DNA of 64,000 nt from Aliikangiella coralliicola. Lineage in GTDB: Bacteria > Pseudomonadota > Gammaproteobacteria > Enterobacterales > Kangiellaceae. The stretch covers positions 186,001-250,000 of the forward strand of contig NZ_ML660167.1 of the NCBI RefSeq assembly GCF_007004725.1. The letters run 5' to 3'. Position 1 is the stretch's first letter. Each line of letters opens with the position of its first letter. The position numbers and the translations under genes are program-made. Positions 45,779 through 53,656 of this stretch are shown here, one piece after another. The notes beneath the pieces were generated by a model, which saw only the letters and a program-made list of their open reading frames with translations, was not told the origin of the DNA and did no database searches.

Positions 45779-45863
45779 TAGCTATCAATATAACTTGTCA
45801 TTCGTTATGATTCAATCGTTTTAATGGTAATAATCATCCCAATTGTAAAAAAAGGTTTAATCG

Positions 45864-46880
45864 ATGGGTTCTCACTCAAAAAATAAAAATGTTACGGTGT
45901 TAGATGTTGCTAAGGTTGCTGGGGTTTCTAAGTCGACGGTATCTTTAGTATTAACGCAAAGTGAAAAAGTCAGTGAGAAAAGTAAGCTGAAAGTTCAAAA
46001 AGCCATGGATGAAATTGGTTATGTTTATAATCGAGATGCCGCTTCTCTGCGTAGTCGACGCTCAAACCTGGTTGCGATAGTGATTAACGATTTGACCAAT
46101 CCGTACGCCGCACAACTTGTGGTAGGGTTGGAAAAACATATCAGCGAAATGGGATTGTTTTCCATGATAGTAAACAGCGGCGAGGATGTAGAACGCCAAC
46201 AAAGATTAGTCAGGAATTTGAAAGAATATAATGTTGTTGCTTTTATTATTTGTCCTGCGCCGGGAACCACGGCGAAATGGACCAACGATCTGAATAATCA
46301 AGGTTTTCCGGTTATTAATATTATGCGTGAAATTAGCGGCAGCAAAGTTCCAACGGTATTGCCTGATAATGTTAACGGCACCTCGCTCGCGACACAGCAT
46401 TTACTATCAAAAGGTTTTCGACGTATTGCATTCCTTGGCGGAAATGAGGCGATTTCAGATTATCATGAACGTTTGGAAGGATATGTTTCTGCGATGAAAA
46501 AAGGAAAAGTTCGAAGCCCCAAAAAATATCAAATTCAGTCGGAAACCAATCGGCATGGTGGGAGACAGGCACTCGAAAAGGCTTTAAAAATAGAGCCGGA
46601 TCTTGAAGCCATTGTTTGTTTCAGTGATGTGGTTGCCTATGGCGCTATCGAAAAAATGCGCGAACTCGGTAAGAAGCCAGGTAAAGAAATTGCAGTTGTA
46701 GGTTTTGACGATTTGAAAGATTCTCGACTAATGTCACCCTCATTGTCGAGCGTTAAAATCGATGCCGACAAAATTGGTGCTGCCACTTGTCAAATTTTGA
46801 AAAAAATAAGAGAACAAAAAAAGCCCCGCTCCAAAATTCTAGTTGATATCGAATTGATTGAAAGGGACTCTAGTCAATAG
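45864..46880 (+). CDS. LacI-family transcriptional regulator of the mannose-glycan locus
   Basis: This 338-residue LacI/GalR protein has an N-terminal helix-turn-helix (VTVLDVAKVAGVSKSTVSLVLTQSEKVSEKSK) and hinge helix (YNRDAASLRSRRS). The periplasmic-binding-like sensor domain follows (VAIVINDLTNPYAAQLVVGLE, GFRRIAFLGGNEAISDYHERLEGY, AVVGFDDLKDSRLMSPSLSSVKID). Four palindromes of the LacI-family kind flank its own promoter and those of the permease/isomerase and TonB receptor, so it is very likely their repressor. The inducer is probably mannose or a pathway intermediate. AAGG precedes the ATG. Confidence 0.94.
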   Translation: MGSHSKNKNVTVLDVAKVAGVSKSTVSLVLTQSEKVSEKSKLKVQKAMDEIGYVYNRDAASLRSRRSNLVAIVINDLTNPYAAQLVVGLEKHISEMGLFSMIVNSGEDVERQQRLVRNLKEYNVVAFIICPAPGTTAKWTNDLNNQGFPVINIMREISGSKVPTVLPDNVNGTSLATQHLLSKGFRRIAFLGGNEAISDYHERLEGYVSAMKKGKVRSPKKYQIQSETNRHGGRQALEKALKIEPDLEAIVCFSDVVAYGAIEKMRELGKKPGKEIAVVGFDDLKDSRLMSPSLSSVKIDADKIGAATCQILKKIREQKKPRSKILVDIELIERDSSQ

Positions 46881-46927
46881 TTTAGCGTAGTTTTAAAGAA
46901 CGAAACTCATACTGCGTATTAATAAAT

Positions 46928-48196
46928 TTACTCCGCCTTTATCCAGGCCTGCTTGAGCATCGGGAATCTTATCGCGTAGTATAGAATAAACAAGTAACAG
47001 GCGGCAGGGATCACAAAACTATATTGAATTTCCCATAAATCAGCCACAACTCCTTGTATGATTGGGATGATTGCACCACCGACTATCGCGAGACAGAGTA
47101 GCCCAGAAGCACGGCTGGTTAATTCACCCATCGATTCAATGCCAAGGGTAAAAATAGTCGGAAACATAATGGAATTAAAAAGTCCGATGGCTAAAACTGA
47201 CCAAATTGCGATGAATCCTGATGTTTGCATGGTAATGATTAATAAAATAATCGTCATCGTGACATTAAATATAATCGCTTTGTGAGGACTAACAATTCGA
47301 GTCACGAAAGAACCGATAAACCGACCAACCATAGCACCTCCCCAATAGTAAGTCAGCAGTTCTGCTGCTCTCTTTTCGTCCAGAGAACCGAGCTCTGTTT
47401 CACCAAAATAATTGACCAGAAAACTGCCAATGCTTACTTCCGCACCAACATAAAAAAAGATTGCACCAACGCCCCAAGTGAGGTGTTTAGCTCTCCAGAT
47501 GTTCTTTTTACATTCCCTGGATGTCGTGTCATTCGATGGTGTTAACGTTGGGAGTTTTAGTTGTGAAAAAATAATTGCAATCATAACTAACGTCAACGCC
47601 AGCATAAAATAAGCTGACGACACGGAGCTATCTGCCGTTGTTGAATTATCGAGTGTCGACGAAAAAAATAAATAAGCGCCAACCGGTGGAGCCAGAGTTG
47701 TGCCAAGAGAATTAAGTCCTTGCGCCAGATTTAAGCGGCTCGATGCATGTTTTTGCGGGCCCAGAGCTGCGACATATGGATTAGCCGATACCTGTAGAAT
47801 AGTTAATCCACTTGCTAGTACAAATAATGCAAATAGAAATAGCGAATACTGCAAAGCAAGCGCGGCCGGATAAAAAAGGGTACAACCCAGCGCGGCAGTG
47901 ATAAGACCGGAAATGACCCCCATTTTATAGCCGAATTTTCTCACATAAGCACCGGCAGGTACTGAAATTAAGAAATAGGCACCGAAAAAACAGAACTGAA
48001 TCAACATGACCTGGGTGTAGTTTAAATCGAAAAGAGACTTCAAATGAGGGATCAGTAAGTCATTGAGTACGGTAATAAAGCCCCAGAGAAAAAACAGAGT
48101 CGCCATTGCTGTCATTGGCATCACATAATTGTTATTTTCATTGTTACTTTTATTGAGTTCATTTATCGCATTTGGTGATGCTGAAAACTGGCCCAC
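46928..48196 (-). CDS. FucP/GluP-type sugar:proton symporter (MFS)
   Basis: This is a 422-residue MFS permease with about twelve membrane segments. It carries family marks of the fucose/glucose-galactose group: LFFLWGFITVLNDLLIPHLK in helix 1, FFGAYFLISVPAGAYVRKFGYK, and the NPYVAALGPQKHASSRLNLAQGLNSLGTTLAPP stretch, divided here only by position. Mannose import is the natural inference from context. It starts at GTG 48196, preceded by AGGAGA at spacing about seven. It is divergent from the isomerase gene, with an operator in the shared promoter. Confidence 0.93.
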   Translation of the reverse strand: MGQFSASPNAINELNKSNNENNNYVMPMTAMATLFFLWGFITVLNDLLIPHLKSLFDLNYTQVMLIQFCFFGAYFLISVPAGAYVRKFGYKMGVISGLITAALGCTLFYPAALALQYSLFLFALFVLASGLTILQVSANPYVAALGPQKHASSRLNLAQGLNSLGTTLAPPVGAYLFFSSTLDNSTTADSSVSSAYFMLALTLVMIAIIFSQLKLPTLTPSNDTTSRECKKNIWRAKHLTWGVGAIFFYVGAEVSIGSFLVNYFGETELGSLDEKRAAELLTYYWGGAMVGRFIGSFVTRIVSPHKAIIFNVTMTIILLIITMQTSGFIAIWSVLAIGLFNSIMFPTIFTLGIESMGELTSRASGLLCLAIVGGAIIPIIQGVVADLWEIQYSFVIPAACYLFILYYAIRFPMLKQAWIKAE

Positions 48197-48226
48197 ACCG
48201 ATTCTCCTGTCGAATTATCATTTTTA

Positions 48227-48242
48227 TTTGGAACGTTCCAAA
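48227..48242. promoter_or_regulatory. LacI-type operator between permease and AGE-family gene
   Basis: A perfect 16-bp palindrome TTTGGAACGTTCCAAA lies in the 101-base divergent promoter region. It would control the permease on one side and the isomerase-kinase operon on the other. Confidence 0.9.
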
Positions 48243-48264
48243 TTTAACGAAACTCATGTATTAT
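48236..48264 (+). promoter_or_regulatory. Candidate promoter of the isomerase-kinase operon
   Basis: TTCCAA (48236-48241) and TATTAT (48259-48264), separated by 17 bases, form a plausible sigma-70 promoter. The -35 element would lie inside the operator, so bound regulator would block polymerase. Confidence 0.5.
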
Positions 48265-48297
48265 GTCAACCTTTGAAGCAATAGTTACCGAATTATT

Positions 48298-49524
48298 ATG
48301 ACAAAATTACAATCATATAAATCACCCGACTTTTTACTGGAACATATCAAAAAAACGATGAGTTTTTACGATCCTGTCTGTGTAGATCCTGATGGGGGAT
48401 TCTTTCACCATTTCAGGGACGACGGAAGTATTTATGACAAAAATACTCGGCATCTCGTCTCGAGCGCACGCTTCGTATACAACTATGCGATGGCTGCTAT
48501 TGAATTTGACTCAAGCTACTATCTCAAACTTGTTGAACATGGTTTGGATTATTTGAATGAAAATCACCGGAATTTGCCGACTGGCGGCTACTTGTGGATT
48601 GTCACCGAAGATGATTGTCTAGATGATACCAATCATGCTTATGGATTAGCATTTGTGTTATTGGCCCATGCGGTATCATTAAAAGCTGGAATCTCATCGA
48701 GTCGCCAATTTATAGAACAAATATGGGAACATTTGGAGACGTATTTTTGGGAAGAAAATTATGGTTTGTACAAAGATGAACTCAGTATTACGCTAAAACC
48801 CATATCGGACTATCGCGGACAAAACAGTAACATGCATTTATGTGAGGCAATGTTAATGTGTTTTGAAGCGACCGGTGAAAATAAGTACTTATTGAGGGCA
48901 AATACGTTGGCTGAGAGTATGCTGAGTTTGTCAGAGCAGTCCGGTGGATTTATATGGGAACACTTTAATCAGGATTGGACGATCAATTGGAACTATAATA
49001 AAGATAACCCCAAACATTTATTTCGACCTTGGGGATTTCAGCCAGGCCATCAAATAGAATGGGCAAAGTTGTTGCTACAACTTAACCGTTATATTCCTTC
49101 GCAAAAAAACATTGATGTCGCCATTTCATTATTTGAGAGAAGTTTGGACATTGCCTGGGATAATGATAACTCGGGTGTTGTCTATGGTTTTTCGCCGCGA
49201 TTGACTGTTTGCGATTCGGATAAGTATTTTTGGGTTCAAGCCGAAGCAATTGCAACCGCAGCACTGCTTGCAATTGAAACAGGGGAGGAGAAATATTGGG
49301 CATGGTATCAAAAAATCTGGGAGTATGTGTGGGAGTATTTCATCGATCATGAGCATGGTGCCTGGTATCGAATATTAGATAAAACGAATAAAAAGTATGA
49401 TGATTTGAAAAGTCCAGCGGGGAAAACCGATTATCATACTATGGGCGCTTGTTATGAAGTGTTGCGTTTGTTAAGGGCTAAAGAAACGAACCTGCCGATC
49501 GCAAACTGTGGAGAAAGGAAATGA
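48298..49524 (+). CDS. AGE-family sugar isomerase/epimerase, probable mannose isomerase
   Basis: This 408-residue cytoplasmic (alpha/alpha)6-barrel enzyme belongs to the N-acylglucosamine 2-epimerase/YihS-like family. Conserved motifs include NTRHLVSSARFVYNYA, HAYGLAFVLLAHAVSLKAG, NSNMHLCEAMLMCFEATGE, GFQPGHQIEWAKLLLQL and KTDYHTMGACYEVLR, which supply the active-site His and Arg residues. In this operon, with alpha-mannosidases and a hexokinase-type PfkB gene and without a mannose-6-phosphate isomerase, conversion of mannose to fructose is the likely reaction. Epimerisation to glucose is the alternative. It overlaps the kinase start by four bases. Confidence 0.9.
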   Translation: MTKLQSYKSPDFLLEHIKKTMSFYDPVCVDPDGGFFHHFRDDGSIYDKNTRHLVSSARFVYNYAMAAIEFDSSYYLKLVEHGLDYLNENHRNLPTGGYLWIVTEDDCLDDTNHAYGLAFVLLAHAVSLKAGISSSRQFIEQIWEHLETYFWEENYGLYKDELSITLKPISDYRGQNSNMHLCEAMLMCFEATGENKYLLRANTLAESMLSLSEQSGGFIWEHFNQDWTINWNYNKDNPKHLFRPWGFQPGHQIEWAKLLLQLNRYIPSQKNIDVAISLFERSLDIAWDNDNSGVVYGFSPRLTVCDSDKYFWVQAEAIATAALLAIETGEEKYWAWYQKIWEYVWEYFIDHEHGAWYRILDKTNKKYDDLKSPAGKTDYHTMGACYEVLRLLRAKETNLPIANCGERK

Positions 49525-50516
49525 GCCTGATTAGTTTTGGGGAGATTTTAATTGATTTTTTGGGTAATGATGAAACACCGCCTTCATTCACTCAATATCC
49601 AGGAGGAGCGCCGGCAAATGTCGCGGTTGCTTATGCTACTCTGGGGGGAACTTCTTCTTTTGTAGGTAAACTTAGTCGCGATGATTTTGGTCGTTTTTTA
49701 GAAAAGTCGCTCCAGCATTATCGAGTCAATACCGATTTTTGTCGATATTCAGATGATGCTCAAACTGCCTTAGCTTTTGTGTCATTGGATGAAAATAAAG
49801 AAAGAAGCTTTAGCTTTTATCGAGATCGAACAGCCGATCTACTTTTTAGAAAAAGTGATTTTTCAAACGCCGCATTTGCCAGTTCTAATATTTTTCATTT
49901 TTGTTCCAATACTCTCGTCAATAATTCAATATTTGAATCAACATTACACGGACTTTCACTCGCAGAATCCTCACACTGCATTACCAGTTTTGATCTAAAC
50001 CTTCGCTTAGCTTTATGGAAAGATGAAGCTCCACTGGTTGAGAGAGTATGGCAGTGTATTCAACATTCTGAAATCGTGAAAATGTCTCGTGAAGAGCTAG
50101 ACTATATAGCGGTGAAATCTAATATTAACCTTGAAACTGAAAGTGTTATTAGCCGATGTTTTGAGTTAGGCGTGAAATTAATTTTGGTAAGTGACGGTAG
50201 TAATACACTTGAATGGATTACCAAAGAATACCGAGGAAAAATTGAGCCACCAACGGTAATGGTCAGAGATACAACAGCGGCGGGGGACGCGTTTGTAGGA
50301 GCAACTCTTTACGCCATTAACCAATATGTTGAAGCAACTCATTTAAAAACAAAAACTGAGAGTAATGAACTGGCTAAAGCGCGTTTTCTGAGATTGATAC
50401 AAGATAGAGATAGTCTCGAAAGAATCATTAATTTTAGCGTCAAGTGTGGAGCGCTTTCGGTTACCAGACTTGGTGCATTTCCATCATTTGCAAAAGAAAA
50501 CGAAATAGCATTCTGA
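49521..50516 (+). CDS. PfkB-family sugar kinase, probable fructokinase
   Basis: This 331-residue ribokinase-like kinase has motif 1 (GGAPANVAVAYATLGGTSSFVGKLSRDDFG) near the N-terminus. The C-terminal anion-hole/catalytic motif is DTTAAGDAF, an Ala variant of the usual DTxGAGD but with the catalytic Asp kept. Other fructokinase-like features are SLISFGEILIDFLG and the ALAFVSLDENKERSFSFYR segment. Fructose to fructose-6-phosphate would finish the mannose route. The start overlaps the isomerase stop (ATGA), with GGAAAGGAA just upstream. Confidence 0.9.
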   Translation: MSLISFGEILIDFLGNDETPPSFTQYPGGAPANVAVAYATLGGTSSFVGKLSRDDFGRFLEKSLQHYRVNTDFCRYSDDAQTALAFVSLDENKERSFSFYRDRTADLLFRKSDFSNAAFASSNIFHFCSNTLVNNSIFESTLHGLSLAESSHCITSFDLNLRLALWKDEAPLVERVWQCIQHSEIVKMSREELDYIAVKSNINLETESVISRCFELGVKLILVSDGSNTLEWITKEYRGKIEPPTVMVRDTTAAGDAFVGATLYAINQYVEATHLKTKTESNELAKARFLRLIQDRDSLERIINFSVKCGALSVTRLGAFPSFAKENEIAF

Positions 50517-50620
50517 TATTTTACCGTCCTAAGCTTTGCGCTTGAACATTATTATTGAATTCTATGATTAGAACATAAATGTTGTTGACTTTTTAATCAT
50601 ATCGCTAAATACTGATATTG

Positions 50621-50634
50621 TTGGAACGTTCCAG
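50621..50634. promoter_or_regulatory. LacI-type operator 1 upstream of the TonB receptor
   Basis: TTGGAACGTTCCAG matches the operator with one end mismatch. TTCCAG within it and TGTATA at 50652-50657 (17-base gap) could form the -35/-10 of the receptor promoter. Confidence 0.85.
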
Positions 50635-50654
50635 TTGTATGGACTCGATTCTGT

Positions 50655-50679
50655 ATAGGCTTTATCGCCTATTTTTTTG
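50655..50679 (+). terminator. Small intrinsic terminator between the two receptor operators
   Basis: ATAGGC pairs with GCCTAT across a 6-base loop and is followed by seven T. It may end read-through from the kinase gene. It lies downstream of operator 1 and upstream of operator 2, so it could also attenuate a promoter located at operator 1. Confidence 0.6.
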
Positions 50680-50686
50680 GATTATG

Positions 50687-50704
50687 AATTGGAACGTTCC
50701 AATT
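50687..50704. promoter_or_regulatory. LacI-type operator 2 upstream of the TonB receptor
   Basis: A perfect 18-bp palindrome AATTGGAACGTTCCAATT, the longest of the four. Its centre is 68 bases from that of operator 1, which would allow repression by looping or by roadblock. Confidence 0.88.
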
Positions 50705-50780
50705 TTGTCTTGGTGAAAATTTGAAAGAATTAAATATAAATAAAATTTTGTTGGAACTTTTACAAAATGCAGGGGGAAAA

Positions 50781-53582
50781 ATGAATACAAAAAGCATTAC
50801 CCAAAATAAGTATCAACTAACAAAACTCGCTTCGATCATTGGCTTGTTACTATCGACGCAGAGTTTCGCGGCTGAAAATGAAGAAAGGAAAGAAGGAGAG
50901 GAAGCGCGGTTAGTTATTACTGGTTCAAAAATTCGTTCTGTCAATTCGCTTGCACCGAGTCCGGTGACTTCTATTAGTGGAGAGACGCTGGCGCTGACAG
51001 GTCATGTTAACGTAATGGATGCGTTACTCGATTTGCCTAGTGTTTCTGGCGGGCTAACCAATGAATCTGGACAGTTTAACTACGCTAATACAGGAATGAA
51101 TACAATTAACTTACGTAATCTTGGTCATGAACGAACCCTGATTCTAGTTAATGGAAGGCGTTTAGTGTCCAGCGACGTCGGCGAATTGCTCTCCGATATG
51201 AATTCCATCCCAACTTCTTTAGTAGAAAGGATCGATATCACAACGGGTGGTGGTTCTGCGATATATGGTTCTGGCGCGATTGCCGGTGTTGTTAATTTTA
51301 TTTTAAAAAGTGACTTTGATGGGTTTGAAGTTGAAGCTCGACGAAATCAATCAGACCATGCTGATAACGTGAGTGATTTGCTTCGCGTTACTTTTGGCGG
51401 CAACTTTGCGCGGGATAAAGGCAATGCTGTTTTAAATATTGAAAGTTCGTCATCTGAGGGATTAGCTTCGCGCGAACGGGGCGTAACCGGAGTCAGATTT
51501 GATCGCGATTTGAATGTGCTTAATCCACCTGAATTGAGCACCTATGCACCAACCTGGCGGTACGATATCGGTAATGTGCAAACGGGTTGGGAAAATGGTC
51601 AGTTAACCGAATGGACATTGGAAGAAGATGGTTATCGACATGCCGATTCCAGAACGTTGTCTATTCCAATCGATCGGCTTATTATCAACGCGACCAGCCA
51701 TTACTATATTAGGGATAACATCAGAGCGTTTGGTGAGTTTTCCTACGCAAAATCGGAGACCACAAACCCGAGCGACCTTTATTGGATTGGTTCCAGAACG
51801 AGCCGAGGTAACCCCATCTCAATTGATAACCCTTTTGTGCCAATCGAATTAAGAAATATTGCACTGGCTAATGCAACCGATGAAATCCATTATCGAGGAA
51901 GACTTAATGAATTCGGAACAACAGGATTCGATGCGGAACGAATTGTCACCCGTCTTGTAGTTGGATTTGACGGAACCTTCGCAGAAAATTGGGATTGGGA
52001 AATTAGTTTGAATCGTGGTGATGTAACTAACGATCAAATAGGAAAAGATGTTAATGCCTTAGCGTTTAAAAAAGCCACGGATGTTATTCTTGATCCTGAT
52101 ACCGGTGAAGTCCGATGCAGGGACGAAGCATTTGTCGCTATCGGTTGTGTCGCTACCAATGTGTTTGAACCTTTCACAGAAGAACAGATGCGCTTCTGGA
52201 CTAACAATACGACACTTGATGGAAAGCTAGAACAGGAAGTTGCTGCCGCTTCAATATCAAATAGTAGTTTACTCGAAATGCCCGCCGGATATTTAGCGTT
52301 CGCCGCTGGAATCGAACATCGCAGAGAATTTTCAGAAGAGCACCCTGATTCAACAACCGCATCAGGAATGAGCGGCGGCATTCAAATTGATAGTTTAGAA
52401 GGGGAGTACGAAGTTGATGAGTATTTTCTGGAACTTGATGTTCCAATTTTATCAGATGTATTTTTGGCCAAATCACTTGGACTTAACATGTCTTATCGCT
52501 CATCAGACTATAGTCATACCGGTCGAAATGACAGTTGGCAAGTTGGTACTCGATGGGAAATTAATGATGAGTTAACCGTTCGAACTCAGTATTCAGAAGC
52601 GTTCAGAGCGCCGACAATTGCTGATATGTTTAACGGAAATACTCGGGTAGGTCTTAGTCTCGAAAATATTGATCCCTGTCACAATATAACGGCCACAAGT
52701 GCTGCCGAAGGGGTTACGCAACAACAAGCCGACGCGTGCCGACTTATTCCCGGAATCGCAGCGGCAATTGAGAACGGTGGTACTTTTAACGGCGAGCCAG
52801 AAGATGATATTGAAAGGTGGGCCTATTTCGGGGCTTCGCCTGATCTCGAAGTGGAAACCGCTGAAACAACCACTATCGGTGTGATTTACTCGCCCGATTA
52901 TTTTGAAAACTTAACGATCGCAATTGATTACTACGATATTGCTATCGATAACATTATCACAGGCGTTGCCAATCGATATAAAAACCAAAGGTGTTTGGAG
53001 GGGTTACCTGTCTTTTGTCGAGCGGTTGAGCGTGATCCAACAACCGGTGTGATCCAATCAATGTACAACTACGTCTTTAATTTGGCTGGACGGGAAGTTA
53101 GTGGAATTGATGCTGAAGTGAACTACAAATATTCGCTAGAAGAGTTGGGCGATTTGAAATTCAGATTCTTATACAGCTACGTCGATGAGCATCGAACCCA
53201 GGATGATCCCCAATCAGGCTGGAGAGATGAACTCGATCAATTACCCTATTTTAAACATAGAGCAAACTTATCGACTACCTACAATTATGAAAACTTTACT
53301 GCGAACTGGTCTGTCGTTTACCAAGGATCGATTTATGATGAAAAGGGCAGAAACTATTACAACAATCACGTTGATGCCAATGTTCTGCACAATGCTCAAG
53401 TTCGTTACCATTTTGGGGATAAAGATGAGTATCAAATATATCTCGGTCTGGACAACGTTTTTGACCAAGACCCGCCTTTTTTACCTGAGGGATATCTGAA
53501 TGGTGGTCCGCAATCTGCCACCGCAAGTTCGTACAGTCGTATCGGACGTATGTGGTACTTAGGCACTAAAGCCACATTTTAG
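50781..53582 (+). CDS. TonB-dependent receptor of the mannose-glycan locus
   Basis: This 933-residue outer-membrane receptor probably imports manno-oligosaccharides or glycopeptides. Signal peptide: LASIIGLLLSTQSFAAE. TonB box and plug: RLVITGSKIRSVNSLAPSPVTSI, MDALLDLPSVSGG, INLRNLGHERTLILVNGRRL, VERIDITTGGGSAIYGSGAIAGVVNF. The barrel includes VRTQYSEAFRAPTIADMF and ends RMWYLGTKATF. It has no STN domain and no SusD partner. ATG 50781 is preceded by AGGGGGA; the longer TTG frame overlaps the leader. Two operators precede it. The receptor at 18213-21113 is a paralogue with shared motifs. Confidence 0.93.
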   Translation: MNTKSITQNKYQLTKLASIIGLLLSTQSFAAENEERKEGEEARLVITGSKIRSVNSLAPSPVTSISGETLALTGHVNVMDALLDLPSVSGGLTNESGQFNYANTGMNTINLRNLGHERTLILVNGRRLVSSDVGELLSDMNSIPTSLVERIDITTGGGSAIYGSGAIAGVVNFILKSDFDGFEVEARRNQSDHADNVSDLLRVTFGGNFARDKGNAVLNIESSSSEGLASRERGVTGVRFDRDLNVLNPPELSTYAPTWRYDIGNVQTGWENGQLTEWTLEEDGYRHADSRTLSIPIDRLIINATSHYYIRDNIRAFGEFSYAKSETTNPSDLYWIGSRTSRGNPISIDNPFVPIELRNIALANATDEIHYRGRLNEFGTTGFDAERIVTRLVVGFDGTFAENWDWEISLNRGDVTNDQIGKDVNALAFKKATDVILDPDTGEVRCRDEAFVAIGCVATNVFEPFTEEQMRFWTNNTTLDGKLEQEVAAASISNSSLLEMPAGYLAFAAGIEHRREFSEEHPDSTTASGMSGGIQIDSLEGEYEVDEYFLELDVPILSDVFLAKSLGLNMSYRSSDYSHTGRNDSWQVGTRWEINDELTVRTQYSEAFRAPTIADMFNGNTRVGLSLENIDPCHNITATSAAEGVTQQQADACRLIPGIAAAIENGGTFNGEPEDDIERWAYFGASPDLEVETAETTTIGVIYSPDYFENLTIAIDYYDIAIDNIITGVANRYKNQRCLEGLPVFCRAVERDPTTGVIQSMYNYVFNLAGREVSGIDAEVNYKYSLEELGDLKFRFLYSYVDEHRTQDDPQSGWRDELDQLPYFKHRANLSTTYNYENFTANWSVVYQGSIYDEKGRNYYNNHVDANVLHNAQVRYHFGDKDEYQIYLGLDNVFDQDPPFLPEGYLNGGPQSATASSYSRIGRMWYLGTKATF

Positions 53583-53656
53583 ATTACGCATTTTTAATCA
53601 GAATAAAAATGAATTGCGTAAAAATAAATTAAATAAAAAATTTAAGAGGAGCAAAC

